A stretch of 64,000 nt of DNA, from the NCBI RefSeq assembly GCF_011039205.1, contig NZ_JAAKEL010000004.1, forward strand, positions 186,001 through 250,000, in the 5' to 3' direction. This document shows, in pieces, positions 33,667 to 43,351 of this stretch. Both the position numbers and the translations under genes were made by a program. This DNA is from Dysgonomonas sp. ZJ279 (GTDB taxonomy: Bacteria > Bacteroidota > Bacteroidia > Bacteroidales > Dysgonomonadaceae). How positions within the stretch are numbered: the first letter of the stretch is position 1; every line of letters starts with the position of its first letter. The notes below the pieces were generated by a model. The model searched no databases. It had not been told where the DNA came from and was given only the letters and a program-made list of their open reading frames with translations.

Positions 33667-35244
33667 ATGATATATACAGACGTTTTAGTCATAGGTTCAG
33701 GAATTTCGGGATTATCGTACGCATTGAAAATTGCCCAACAAAGACCTGAATCAAAAATAACTGTTATAACAAAGTCGGACGACGAAGAATCTAACACTAA
33801 ATATGCCCAAGGGGGTGTAGCGGTCGTTACCGATTTTCAAAAAGATAGTTTCGAAAAGCATATCGAAGATACATTGCGTGCCGGAGATAATCTATGTAAA
33901 AGAGAAACTGTAGAAATAGTTGTAAAAGAAGGGCCCGAACGCATAAAAGAAATGGTAGAGTGGGGGGCTAACTTCGATAAGAATGATACAGAAACATACG
34001 ATCTGGGACGAGAAGGAGGTCATACCGAAAATCGTGTTGTACACTACAAAGATATAACGGGAGCAGAAATAGAAAGAGCATTACTCGAAGCTGTACGAGC
34101 TTCTGAAAATATAGAATTACTTACCCACCATTACGTTGTCGATCTGATCACAGAACATCATATTCCGAATGAATCGTTCGACAAATACAATCTCAATTGT
34201 TACGGAGCCTACGTTTTAGACATTAAGACGCAAAAGATAAAAAGAATGTCTGCCAAAATAACTCTTATGGCAACAGGGGGATGTGGGCATGTATATAAAA
34301 ATACAACCAATCCTAATATCGCAACAGGCGATGGCATTGGCTTAGCACATCGGGCAAAAGCCAAAATAAGCAATATGGAATTTATTCAATTTCATCCTAC
34401 TGCGTTTTATAGTAATAGGGCCGGTCAGTTACCTCTCATATCGGAAGCTGTAAGAGGATTCGGGGCTAAATTATGTACGATATCGGGCGAGCGTTTTATG
34501 CATAAATACGATGTTCGTGAGGAACTTGCTTCACGAGATATTGTAGCAAGAGCAATCGATAGCGAAATGAAATTGAGAGGAGACGATTATGTCTGTCTCG
34601 ATTGCCGTCACTTAGATCATGAGAAATTCATGAACCATTTTCCAAACATCTATCAACAATGCAAAGATGAAGGTTTGGATATGTTCAAAGACCTGATACC
34701 TGTTGTTCCCGCAAGCCACTATTTATGTGGAGGCATCGATGTAGATTTATTCGGTCAGAGTACCATCAAAAATATGTTTGCCGTCGGCGAATGTTCAAAT
34801 ACAGGCTTGCATGGCGCTAATAGACTTGCATCAAACTCGTTGCTCGAAGCTCTGGTTTTTGCTCACAGAGCCGCTTTGAAGACTATAAAAAGGCTTTTAG
34901 AAGACGATTTCAATTATATCAATCTGCATAAAGTACCAGAATGGGATCAGGAAGGTATGAATGTCAACGAAGAAATGGTTTTATTGAATTATCTTCGCAA
35001 AGAACTGCAAAATTTAATGAGCGATCTGGTTGGCATTGTCCGCAGCAATAAGCGATTGAAATTAGCTAAACAAAAAGAAGAAGAAATATATAGAGCAGTG
35101 AAAGAGATATATAACTTTTCAATTCTTTCACCTCAATTATCCGAATTGCGAAATCTGGTAAGCGTGGCTTATTTGATTATATCCCAAAGCATAGAGCAAA
35201 AAGAGAACCGAGGAGCTTTTTATAATAAAGATTTAGAAAAATGA
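33667..35244 (+). CDS. nadB: L-aspartate oxidase
   Basis: 525 residues. N-terminal FAD motif VIGSGISGLSYAL, TKYAQGGVAVV, the substrate region GREGGHTENRVVH, FIQFHPTAF and the late GLHGANRLASNSLLEALVF define NadB. It oxidises aspartate to iminoaspartate, which NadA uses. The stop overlaps the nadC start (ATGA), suggesting coupled translation. Length is normal. Confidence 0.96.
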   Translation: MIYTDVLVIGSGISGLSYALKIAQQRPESKITVITKSDDEESNTKYAQGGVAVVTDFQKDSFEKHIEDTLRAGDNLCKRETVEIVVKEGPERIKEMVEWGANFDKNDTETYDLGREGGHTENRVVHYKDITGAEIERALLEAVRASENIELLTHHYVVDLITEHHIPNESFDKYNLNCYGAYVLDIKTQKIKRMSAKITLMATGGCGHVYKNTTNPNIATGDGIGLAHRAKAKISNMEFIQFHPTAFYSNRAGQLPLISEAVRGFGAKLCTISGERFMHKYDVREELASRDIVARAIDSEMKLRGDDYVCLDCRHLDHEKFMNHFPNIYQQCKDEGLDMFKDLIPVVPASHYLCGGIDVDLFGQSTIKNMFAVGECSNTGLHGANRLASNSLLEALVFAHRAALKTIKRLLEDDFNYINLHKVPEWDQEGMNVNEEMVLLNYLRKELQNLMSDLVGIVRSNKRLKLAKQKEEEIYRAVKEIYNFSILSPQLSELRNLVSVAYLIISQSIEQKENRGAFYNKDLEK

Positions 35245-36101
35245 ATAGACCTTCCTATGTAACACACGAAAGACTGACTCACTTCATCCGTGAGGCTATC
35301 AGAGAAGATATTGGCGATGGAGATCACTCTACATTAGCTAGTGTACCAGCTTCGATGCAACGGCGAGCAAGACTATTGGTTAAACACGATTGTATATTAG
35401 CCGGTATCGATTTGGCACAGGAAATTTTCCACTATTATGATAAGGATTTAAAAATTGAAATCTTCAAGCAAGATGGCGAAGAGGTAAAAGAAGGAGATAT
35501 TGCCTTTACCGTTTCGGGCTCTGCTCAATCTATATTGACGATGGAACGCCTTGTACTCAATTGTATGCAGCGTATGAGCGGTATAGCCACCTATACGCAC
35601 CAAATGGTTGCATTAGTAGCCGATAGCAAAACAAAAATACTGGATACTCGCAAAACGTCTCCTATCTTTAGAATGTGTGAAAAGTGGGCGGTACATATCG
35701 GTGGGGCACAGAATCACAGATATGGCCTTTTCGATATGATTATGCTGAAAGATAATCACAATGATTATGCAGGGAGTATTACTAAAGCCGTGGAATCGAC
35801 GGTAAAATACTTGAAAGAAAAAGGCAAGGATCTAAAGATAGAGGTTGAAACACGCAATCTGGATGAAGTAAAAGAAGCTTTAGCAACAAAAGCTGTCGAT
35901 ATTATTATGCTTGATAACATGTCGCTGGAAGAAATGAAAGAAGCTGTTCAGTTGATAGATGGAGCAGCTATGACAGAGGCTTCGGGGGGTATTACAAAAG
36001 AATCGGTACGAGCTATTGTAGAAACAGGTGTAGACTACATTTCCTCGGGTGCTATAATCTATTCTGCGCCTAACATCGATCTAAGTTTGAAAGCTTTTTA
36101 G
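35241..36101 (+). CDS. nadC: Nicotinate-nucleotide pyrophosphorylase (carboxylating)
   Basis: 286 residues. Quinolinate phosphoribosyltransferase motifs are present: EDIGDGDHST, LNCMQRMSGIAT, DTRKTSP, LKDNH, KIEVETRNL, IMLDNM and ASGGI. It converts quinolinate and PRPP to nicotinate mononucleotide, the substrate shared by NAD synthesis and CobT of the neighbouring B12 island. Last gene of the operon. Confidence 0.96.
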   Translation: MNRPSYVTHERLTHFIREAIREDIGDGDHSTLASVPASMQRRARLLVKHDCILAGIDLAQEIFHYYDKDLKIEIFKQDGEEVKEGDIAFTVSGSAQSILTMERLVLNCMQRMSGIATYTHQMVALVADSKTKILDTRKTSPIFRMCEKWAVHIGGAQNHRYGLFDMIMLKDNHNDYAGSITKAVESTVKYLKEKGKDLKIEVETRNLDEVKEALATKAVDIIMLDNMSLEEMKEAVQLIDGAAMTEASGGITKESVRAIVETGVDYISSGAIIYSAPNIDLSLKAF

Positions 36102-36133
36102 TTCAATGTCTATTAGTTATACTCAAAATAAAT

Positions 36134-36161
36134 AAAGGACTACTAATTATTGTAGTCCTTT
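36134..36161. terminator. Intrinsic terminator between nadC and the M56 gene
   Basis: Arms AAAGGACTAC and GTAGTCCTTT (10 bp) with an 8-base loop lie between two convergent genes. Confidence 0.7.
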
Positions 36162-36188
36162 AGTGTATCTAGGTAGAATGCTTTTTAC

Positions 36189-37586
36189 TTACTTCTTCAT
36201 TATAATAATGATCACTCCATTTTTACCCTTCTCGCCATAAGGTTGTATAGCTGATTCAGCTTTAAGAACAGAAATAGATTCGATATTATCAGTATTGATA
36301 GCATCTAGTTCTACTTGTGAAGCTTCTTTTCCATCTATGATAATTAAGGCATCTTTAAATTTATTATCTTTATCATTCGATATCTTAACTCCTTTTTTAG
36401 AATCTTGAGACTGCTTATTTTTCTTATATTCTTCTGTTTCAAATATAACAACGCCATTTTTGCCTTCTTCGCCGTAAATTGCTACAGCTTCTTCTCCACT
36501 TAACATTGCTGTTCGTTCACCCAATTTTCCAGCTCTGGCAACTTTACTATATTCATCAATAGTAATAGTTTCACCATCTAAAATAATTAACATATTTAAT
36601 ACATTAATCATTTTAGGTTTAGGTAATGTACTTGTCGACTTATTAGTAGAAGCATCTTTTGTTGTTGTTTGAGTAACTCCACTATCGTTAGAATCGGCTA
36701 TGGTTTCTTTGTTTAATACAGCGTATTCATCTACAATATAGCGTGGTTGAGCAGAAGCCCAGAAAAACAATCCTAATGCTGGAATGATTGCTAGTGCAGC
36801 AAACCTTTTCCTTGGCGAACTTTTAGTTTTCTTAATCATAACTAATCGATTTAAATTGTTTAAATAATTAAATGAATTGGAAAAAGAAAACACTGGGCCC
36901 TGAAATCGTTGGTTTATCAAAACTGCCTTATACAATGCGGGTGACGTCCCCGAATCGATCACAGCTTTATCCGCCAAGAATTCGTGATTCTCTTTCAATA
37001 GAAATATATAAAACCATATCAGCGGATTGAACCAATGAAGTAGCAGCATGCATTCGCTACACAATAAGTCTATCCAATGTTTCTGATTTATATGCGTTTG
37101 TTCGTGTTTTATTATCAGATCTTTCTCCGTATCCGACAATTTTTGTGTATTTATTACGATATAATTCCATACAGATAGTGGAGAATTAACTTTAACTGTA
37201 TCAATCAATTTGTAAGTTTTATTTTTAGAAAGGGTCCCCGATCTGAGTAGCTGTATGAAATTGCCAAGAGTTCTTATGTTTCGTATGATTATAATCAACA
37301 TACCTGTTATATAAAGGGCAAATACAATTGTCCAGATATCTATACTGTCATTCGCCGCCAATTGCCCTACCGAATTATCTGCTATCTCATTCGAAGCGGG
37401 TAAAGTCACATATACATTGTACGTATTGGGTATAAGCGGTATAGCTAGAGACGTAATCATCCCAAGCATCAAAAAACTTCTATTGAACTTAAAGAATGTA
37501 CTGGAACGAAAGAATATCTGATAAATAATCAGGAAGATACTCAAGCAGATACTCGATTGTAAGAGATAAACTATAAATTCTTTCAT
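36189..37586 (-). CDS. BlaR1/MecR1-like M56 membrane metallopeptidase with plug-like C-terminus
   Basis: 465 residues. Hydrophobic segments near 5-25, 37-52, 85-102, about 180-195 and about 260-280 surround the M56 zinc motif His161-Glu162-x-x-His165 (IIKHEQTHIN) and ENHEFLADKAV. The periplasmic C-terminus carries two repeats resembling SusC plug segments, IYGEEGKNGVVIFET and PYGEKGKNGVIIIIMKK, each preceded by a (I)ILDGE/IIDGKE strand. BlaR1-type proteins sense a signal and proteolyse the BlaI-type repressor encoded just upstream. No beta-lactamase is adjacent, so the signal and targets are open. Confidence 0.9.
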   Translation of the reverse strand: MKEFIVYLLQSSICLSIFLIIYQIFFRSSTFFKFNRSFLMLGMITSLAIPLIPNTYNVYVTLPASNEIADNSVGQLAANDSIDIWTIVFALYITGMLIIIIRNIRTLGNFIQLLRSGTLSKNKTYKLIDTVKVNSPLSVWNYIVINTQKLSDTEKDLIIKHEQTHINQKHWIDLLCSECMLLLHWFNPLIWFYIFLLKENHEFLADKAVIDSGTSPALYKAVLINQRFQGPVFSFSNSFNYLNNLNRLVMIKKTKSSPRKRFAALAIIPALGLFFWASAQPRYIVDEYAVLNKETIADSNDSGVTQTTTKDASTNKSTSTLPKPKMINVLNMLIILDGETITIDEYSKVARAGKLGERTAMLSGEEAVAIYGEEGKNGVVIFETEEYKKNKQSQDSKKGVKISNDKDNKFKDALIIIDGKEASQVELDAINTDNIESISVLKAESAIQPYGEKGKNGVIIIIMKK

Positions 37587-37592
37587 GGCAAT

Positions 37593-37988
37593 TTATTGTT
37601 GGTTATTATCACTATTATCTTCATTCAAGGCGTGGCGAGTTTCTTCTAATAATTCATCCATTTCTTCTATCGTAAAATTGCTTTCTTTTGCGAAAAAAGA
37701 AACCATGGATGAGAATGAACCATTAAAATAATCCTTAACAAAACCGAACAGTTGCTTTTTAGAATAATTATCTTTCGAAATAGTCGCTTTATAAATATTC
37801 ACCCGCCCTTCGGTTCGATGCTCTACAAATTGTTTTGTTTCCAAGATATTGAGTACAGTAGCAATTGTTGTACGAGCTGGTTTACTGTCTGCAAACTTTT
37901 GCAATATATCTTGTACAGTACCTTCTTCGATACTCCAAAGTATCTGCATTATTTGTTCTTCGGCTTTTGTTAGTTGCATGATATTCAT
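37593..37988 (-). CDS. BlaI/MecI/CopY-family transcriptional repressor
   Basis: 131 residues. Winged helix (about 5-75) with LTKAEEQIMQILW and TTIATVLNILETKQFVEHR, then a helical dimerisation region. It should bind the twin operators just before its start and repress itself and the M56 gene, which begins 6 bases downstream. Proteolytic inactivation by the M56 partner is the family model. Confidence 0.92.
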   Translation of the reverse strand: MNIMQLTKAEEQIMQILWSIEEGTVQDILQKFADSKPARTTIATVLNILETKQFVEHRTEGRVNIYKATISKDNYSKKQLFGFVKDYFNGSFSSMVSFFAKESNFTIEEMDELLEETRHALNEDNSDNNQQ

Positions 37989-38015
37989 GTTTTATAATGT
38001 ATGAAACAAATATAT

Positions 38016-38031
38016 GTCTAAATTTTTAGAC
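38016..38031. promoter_or_regulatory. Probable BlaI operator 1
   Basis: GTCTA-N6-TAGAC dyad, extended to a perfect TGTCTAAA-TT-TTTAGACA, 28 bases before the repressor start codon. Confidence 0.7.
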
Positions 38032-38044
38032 AACAAAATATCCA

Positions 38045-38060
38045 GTCTATTTTTTTAGAC
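38045..38060. promoter_or_regulatory. Probable BlaI operator 2
   Basis: A second GTCTA-N6-TAGAC dyad with identical half-sites and spacer length, 29 bases (nearly three helical turns) from operator 1. Confidence 0.68.
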
Positions 38061-38116
38061 AAAAATATATAATTATTTACTGACTACTTGTAATCAGGTA
38101 GTTATGATAAACAAAA

Positions 38117-38143
38117 AAGAGTTATCCAAAACAGATAACTCTT
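38117..38143 (-). terminator. Intrinsic terminator after tdh
   Basis: On the - strand AAGAGTTATC pairs with GATAACTCTT around a 7-base loop and is followed by a run of six T. It lies 25 bases past the tdh stop. Confidence 0.75.
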
Positions 38144-38167
38144 AAATAGTATAGAATCGTAATTATT

Positions 38168-39142
38168 TTATTTCTTTAAGGCCAGCGTTTGCTGTAAATG
38201 ACGCTCTTTCAATACCTGAATCATATCTATAGTCATTTTTGCCAAATCATATTTCGGATTCCATCCCCATTCTTCACGGGCACAAGTGTCGTCAAGAGAA
38301 TTTGGCCACGAATCGGCAATAGCTTGTTTCAATGGATCAACATCATAATCCATCACGAATTGCGGATAGTGTTTCTTAATCTCTGCATATATCATTTCGG
38401 GATCGAAACTCATGGATGCAATGTTGAACGAGTTGCGATGAACCAATTTGCTCGGATCAGCTTCCATTATCTGAATAGCTGCATCTAAAGCATCTGGCAT
38501 ATACATCATATCCATATATGTTCCTGCCTTTACAGGACAAGTAAACTTTTCGCCTTGTACTGCATTATAGAATATCTCTACAGCATAATCGGTAGTACCA
38601 CCACCCGGATGTGTCAGATTAGAAATAATCCCCGGAAAACGTACCGAACGTGTATCAACTCCCCAACGGCTATAATAATAATCGCTAAGTAATTCGCCCA
38701 CAACCTTAGTGATACCATATACCGTATTTGGTCGTTGAATCGTATCTTGAGGAGTTTTATCCTTTGGTGTATTATTCCCGAAAGCACCGATCGAACTTGG
38801 CGTAAATACAGCACAATTTAATTCTCGGGCAACATCCAGACAATTCATAAGGCTATCCATACCAACACTCCAGCCTAGTTTTGGATTCTTTTCGGCAGTA
38901 GCAGACAATATAGCCGCAAGGTTGTAAATGGTGTCGATTTTGTATTTTTTTACAGCATCTGCTATCTGATCTATATTTGTCGCGTCTATTTCTACTGTTG
39001 GACCTAAATCGAAAAAATTATCAGGATAAGGCGGCTTATAATATCCGCATATAACATTGTTATCACCGTAAATCGAGCGTAATCTAATACTTAATTCCGA
39101 ACCTATCTGTCCAGTGCTTCCTACAATTAAAATGTTTTTCAT
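38168..39142 (-). CDS. tdh: L-threonine 3-dehydrogenase, SDR/epimerase type
   Basis: 324 residues. Extended short-chain dehydrogenase with the NAD motif VGSTGQIGSEL, TPSSIGAFG, and catalytic YGITK. It resembles UDP-glucose 4-epimerases, but it overlaps by 4 bases the gene for 2-amino-3-ketobutyrate CoA ligase, the next enzyme of threonine catabolism. That pairing identifies it as the epimerase-like threonine dehydrogenase common in Bacteroidota. It oxidises threonine to 2-amino-3-ketobutyrate. Confidence 0.9.
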   Translation of the reverse strand: MKNILIVGSTGQIGSELSIRLRSIYGDNNVICGYYKPPYPDNFFDLGPTVEIDATNIDQIADAVKKYKIDTIYNLAAILSATAEKNPKLGWSVGMDSLMNCLDVARELNCAVFTPSSIGAFGNNTPKDKTPQDTIQRPNTVYGITKVVGELLSDYYYSRWGVDTRSVRFPGIISNLTHPGGGTTDYAVEIFYNAVQGEKFTCPVKAGTYMDMMYMPDALDAAIQIMEADPSKLVHRNSFNIASMSFDPEMIYAEIKKHYPQFVMDYDVDPLKQAIADSWPNSLDDTCAREEWGWNPKYDLAKMTIDMIQVLKERHLQQTLALKK

Positions 39143-40332
39143 ATAATTCCGAGCTCTTTTCCTATTTTAGTGAAAGCTGCAATACATTTATCTAAATGTT
39201 CCTTTTTGTGTGCAGCCGAAATTTGTACGCGAATACGTGCTTGCTCTTTTGGAACAACGGGATAGTAGAATCCTGTTACATAGATTCCTTCATCCAATAA
39301 TTTAGAAGCCATATCTTGCGATAATTTGGCATCGTATAGCATTATTGCACAGATAGCCGATTGAGTAGGCTTAATATCAAACCCGGCAGCTGTAAGTTTT
39401 TCCACGAAATAGGCAGTATTGCTATGTAATGTATCTTGTAATTCGTTAGTCCTTTCTATCAATTCAAACATTTTGATACCAGCAGCAGCGATAGCAGGAG
39501 GTATAGAGTTTGAGAATAAATAGGGGCGTGAACGTTGACGAAGCATATCTATAATCTCTTTCTTCCCGGTAGTAAATCCGCCGATAGCACCACCAAAGGC
39601 TTTACCCAAAGTACCTGTTAGGATTTCGGCCTTACCTCTAAGGTTAAATAATTCAGTAGTTCCACGACCTGTTTTACCGACCACGCCTGCTGAGTGCGAT
39701 TCGTCGATCATAATCATTGCATTATATTTTTGAGCTAACTCATATATCTTATCAAGTGGAGCAACATTACCATCCATCGAAAATACACCATCGGTAACTA
39801 TCAAACGGAAACGTTGCGATTGTGCCAGTTGTAATTGTTTTTCAAGATCAGCCATATCAGCATTTGCATAACGGTAACGTACAGCTTTACACAAGCGTAC
39901 CCCATCAATAATTGATGCGTGATTTAACGAATCTGATATTATTGCGTCTTGTTCATTCAATAAAGGTTCGAAAACACCACCATTGGCATCGAAACATGCT
40001 GCATATAGAATAGAATCTTCTGTTCCGAAGAATTTAGCGATAGCCGCTTCCAATTCTTTATGTATATCCTGAGTACCGCATATAAAACGAACCGAAGACA
40101 TACCGTATCCATGTGTATCGAGTGCCTGTTTAGCTGCATCTATCAACTCCTGATTATCTGATAGTCCCAGATAGTTGTTTGCACAAAAGTTAAGTACATT
40201 TTGCCCTGTACTAACACGTATTTCAGCACTCTGAGGAGAAGTGATTATTCGCTCATTCTTATACAGCCCGGCAGATTGTATATTTGCAAGTTCTTCTTGC
40301 AGAAAATTTTGGAAATTCTTATATGTACTCAT
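39139..40332 (-). CDS. kbl: Glycine C-acetyltransferase (2-amino-3-ketobutyrate CoA ligase)
   Basis: 397 residues. Alpha-oxoamine synthase family: FCANNYLGLSDN, HGYGMSSVRFICGTQ, MIDESHSAG, and the PLP lysine Lys244 in TGTLGKAFGGA. It cleaves 2-amino-3-ketobutyrate with CoA to glycine and acetyl-CoA. Upstream gene of the kbl-tdh pair. Length matches E. coli Kbl. Confidence 0.95.
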   Translation of the reverse strand: MSTYKNFQNFLQEELANIQSAGLYKNERIITSPQSAEIRVSTGQNVLNFCANNYLGLSDNQELIDAAKQALDTHGYGMSSVRFICGTQDIHKELEAAIAKFFGTEDSILYAACFDANGGVFEPLLNEQDAIISDSLNHASIIDGVRLCKAVRYRYANADMADLEKQLQLAQSQRFRLIVTDGVFSMDGNVAPLDKIYELAQKYNAMIMIDESHSAGVVGKTGRGTTELFNLRGKAEILTGTLGKAFGGAIGGFTTGKKEIIDMLRQRSRPYLFSNSIPPAIAAAGIKMFELIERTNELQDTLHSNTAYFVEKLTAAGFDIKPTQSAICAIMLYDAKLSQDMASKLLDEGIYVTGFYYPVVPKEQARIRVQISAAHKKEHLDKCIAAFTKIGKELGII

Positions 40333-40552
40333 AGCTTTAAGATTTTGGAAACAAAGTTAGTGAAAATGTTACATTAGAAGCAGGTATCTCTTAAAAATAA
40401 TCTCGTCAACTTTTGCTTTTTTAGCTAAGTTCCTGTTTAAATTTTATTGGTATCCTTTAACGAGAAAAAACTCTTTCATTTCCTTTGTCATAACTGAAAT
40501 GTTTTTATCTTTATAATCAGCAATTTATCGTTCATCAAAAAACAGATATGCC

Positions 40553-41398
40553 ATGAATCCCCAATTAGGTGCTACCACATTATCCTGGATACATCCCCTA
40601 TGGAATGATGAAGCCGGATTGTACGCTATAAAGAAAGCTTCGGACATAGGTTTCGATCTCATAGAGTTATTATTGCCTCACTCGATGGTGATAGATACAA
40701 ATAGTGTGAGAAAGCAACTTGACAGATACAATATAGATGCCGTGTGTGGCTTAAACTTATCTGCCGACACACATATACCAACTCATCCCAAAGAGGCTTT
40801 ACAACTGATCAAAAAAGCATTAGACAAAGTCGCTGAACTCGAACTGAATCATCTTGGGGGTGTACTTCATTCGGGCATTGGCTCTTTTTCGGGGAATGTT
40901 TGTACAGAGAGCGAGAAACAAACAATCTGTGATGTTTGGGCAGAAGTCGCCGATTATGCTCAACAATATGGTGTAAATATTGGCGTAGAGCCAATCAATC
41001 GCTATGAGTCTTATATATGTAATACCGGTGAAAATGTATTAGAGCTATTAAAGAGACTAGATGTATCTAATATGTATTTGCATCTTGATACATTTCACAT
41101 GAATATAGAAGAAGATAACTTTTATGATCCCATAATAAGTGCTGGCGATAGACTGAAACATGTCCATATGACTGAAAGTAACAGAGGAATGCTAGGAGAA
41201 GGCAATGTCCATTGGGCTGACTTATTCAAAGCGTTGAAAGAAATTGATTATACAGGAAATCTCGTTCTGGAAAACTTCTCCTCTTCAGTCGAAGGAATGT
41301 CAAGTGCGGTATCTTTATGGCAGCGATCGAAATACGATGCCGACGATCTGGCGAAAGGCAGTCTCGAATTTATTCGTAAAATGATAGCATTAACATAA
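40553..41398 (+). CDS. Sugar isomerase/epimerase, ketose 3-epimerase-like TIM barrel
   Basis: 281 residues. AP endonuclease family 2 TIM barrel related to D-tagatose/D-psicose 3-epimerases. The metal ligands expected for that group are visible: Glu in GVEPINRYE, Asp/His in HLDTFHMN, His in KHVHMTESNRG, and Glu in LVLENFSS. Such enzymes invert C3 of free ketoses. It stands alone, with no sugar kinase or transporter adjacent, so the substrate is open. Confidence 0.85.
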   Translation: MNPQLGATTLSWIHPLWNDEAGLYAIKKASDIGFDLIELLLPHSMVIDTNSVRKQLDRYNIDAVCGLNLSADTHIPTHPKEALQLIKKALDKVAELELNHLGGVLHSGIGSFSGNVCTESEKQTICDVWAEVADYAQQYGVNIGVEPINRYESYICNTGENVLELLKRLDVSNMYLHLDTFHMNIEEDNFYDPIISAGDRLKHVHMTESNRGMLGEGNVHWADLFKALKEIDYTGNLVLENFSSSVEGMSSAVSLWQRSKYDADDLAKGSLEFIRKMIALT

Positions 41399-41423
41399 AA
41401 CCCTGATCTTACTTTTCGATAAT

Positions 41424-41460
41424 ATAAAGGGCATAAGTTCGACGAATTTACACCCTTTAT
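41424..41460 (+). terminator. Weak candidate terminator
   Basis: ATAAAGGG and CCCTTTAT arms (8 bp) flank a 21-base loop and are followed by TTATTATAA, 26 bases after the epimerase stop. Confidence 0.45.
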
Positions 41461-41590
41461 TTATTATAATGCGCAGCTGTCTTTATAATCTGATTTATTC
41501 TAAATAAATGACATATATAACCCTCTATTCTAAAGGTTTTGAGCTATTAAATTCCCTCTTTTTAAGAACATAAAATCATAGAGAATGTTA

Positions 41591-41598
41591 TACCTTTG
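41591..41598 (+). promoter_or_regulatory. Putative -7 element for the YidE-type transporter
   Basis: TACCTTTG matches TAnnTTTG, 23 bases before the start codon at 41622. Confidence 0.5.
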
Positions 41599-41621
41599 GC
41601 GCAATTAAAAAAAACCTAATT

Positions 41622-43298
41622 ATGGATTGGTTATTAAATACCATTTTACAGCCTTCTACCATACAGTCTATTATAATAATTTCGGCAGTATCAGCAATTG
41701 GCCTCCAACTAGGGAAATTGAAATTATTCAATGTCTCTTTAGGCATTACATTTGTTTTCTTTATAGGCATTCTAGTTGGTCATCTTAATTTAGACATAAA
41801 TGAGGATATGCTTCATTTTGCTCAAAATTTTGGACTAATCATATTCGTTTATGCCTTGGGATTACAAGTAGGACCCGGTTTTTTCTCGTCATTAAAGAAA
41901 GGAGGACTACGACTCAACTCTCTGGCTTTCGCTGTCGTTGTTATTGGTATTCTATTAACTCTTATATTTAGTTATTTCAGTAACGTTTCGTTACCTAATA
42001 TGGTTGGGCTCCTTACAGGTGCTGTAACAAATACACCTGCTCTCGGTGCAGCACAACAAGCATTAAGACAAGTAGCGCCTAACGATACCAAATCTATATC
42101 AGACATGGCGCTGGCTTGCGCAGTAGCATATCCTCTAGGTGTAGTAGGGGTGATATTAGCTATTGCTCTTATGCGCACATGGTTTGGACCGAAAGACAAT
42201 TCCGGCAAAATAAAGGAAAAGAAAGACTCGGATACCTATGTGGGCGAATTCCATGTAACCAATCCTGCACTTTTCGGAAAAACAATACGCGAAATTATGA
42301 AGCATACATCTAAACGCTTCGTAATATCCCGCATCTGGAGAGACGGAAAGGTAACTATTCCAACATCCGAATGTGTATTAAACCAAAATGATCACCTCCT
42401 TATTATATCCATAAAATCGGATGTAGAAAGTATCAAAGTCCTCTTTGGAGAGCAAGAAAATGTGGATTGGAATAAAGAAGATATAGATTGGAATCACATA
42501 GACAATAGCCAGCTTGTTTCACGTCGCATAATTGTTACACGAGGTAAGGTTAATGGTGTGAAGCTTGGTACACTGAAATTACGCAATATTTATGGTATAA
42601 ATATTACCCGTATCAACCGTGCCGGCATCGATCTATTACCATCGCCACACCTGTCTTTGCAAATAGGGGATAGGATAACTGTAGTTGGTGAAGCGGCTTC
42701 CATTAATAATGTAGCTAAGATTCTGGGTGACGAAGTAAAACGATTGAAAGAGCCTAATCTGATTGCTATATTTATAGGCATTGCTTTTGGTTTACTATTA
42801 GGAGCACTACCGTTTCCATTTCCCGGAATGAATTTTCCTATTAAGTTGGGCATTGCCGGAGGGCCAATAATTGTTGGAATCTTAATGGGTGCTTTTGGTC
42901 CACGTTTTCATCTGACAACCTATACTACACAGAGTGCGAATTTGATGATGCGTCAACTAGGTCTTGTTGTGTATTTAGCTTGTTTGGGTATTGATGCAGG
43001 AGGGCATTTCTTCGAAACTGTTTTACAACCCGAAGGACTTCTATGGGTTGGATTAGGGTTTGGACTAACCGTTATTCCCGTTATTATAGTAGGTGTACTT
43101 GCTATGAAAGTACTGCATATCAATTATGCCAAAAGTGTAGGAATGCTATGTGGAAGTATGGCTAATCCGATAGCCTTAAGTTATGTTGACTCCACAGTAG
43201 AGGGTGATGAGCCTTCTGTTGCTTATGCAACAGTTTACCCGGTATCTATGTTTATCCGAATCATATCGACCCAACTATTGTTATTGTTCTTCTTGTAA
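41622..43298 (+). CDS. AspT/YidE/YbjL-type antiporter
   Basis: 558 residues. Two homologous five-helix membrane halves (about 10-185 and 380-558) flank two TrkA-C (RCK-C) domains (about 205-290 and 295-375). The repeated AspT motif appears as GLLTGAVTNTPALGAAQ in the first half and GMLCGSMANPIALSY in the second. Relatives exchange aspartate for alanine or other dicarboxylates, but YidE-type substrates are unknown. Single gene with its own -7 element. Confidence 0.9.
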   Translation: MDWLLNTILQPSTIQSIIIISAVSAIGLQLGKLKLFNVSLGITFVFFIGILVGHLNLDINEDMLHFAQNFGLIIFVYALGLQVGPGFFSSLKKGGLRLNSLAFAVVVIGILLTLIFSYFSNVSLPNMVGLLTGAVTNTPALGAAQQALRQVAPNDTKSISDMALACAVAYPLGVVGVILAIALMRTWFGPKDNSGKIKEKKDSDTYVGEFHVTNPALFGKTIREIMKHTSKRFVISRIWRDGKVTIPTSECVLNQNDHLLIISIKSDVESIKVLFGEQENVDWNKEDIDWNHIDNSQLVSRRIIVTRGKVNGVKLGTLKLRNIYGINITRINRAGIDLLPSPHLSLQIGDRITVVGEAASINNVAKILGDEVKRLKEPNLIAIFIGIAFGLLLGALPFPFPGMNFPIKLGIAGGPIIVGILMGAFGPRFHLTTYTTQSANLMMRQLGLVVYLACLGIDAGGHFFETVLQPEGLLWVGLGFGLTVIPVIIVGVLAMKVLHINYAKSVGMLCGSMANPIALSYVDSTVEGDEPSVAYATVYPVSMFIRIISTQLLLLFFL

Positions 43299-43351
43299 CA
43301 TTAGCTTTTAATTCGTTACTTTATACTCATAAAACTGTTGAAAATATAGAT

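Noticed and set aside
38168-39142. Assignment as UDP-glucose 4-epimerase
   Set aside because: Sequence is epimerase-like, but overlap with kbl fits the SDR-type threonine dehydrogenase.
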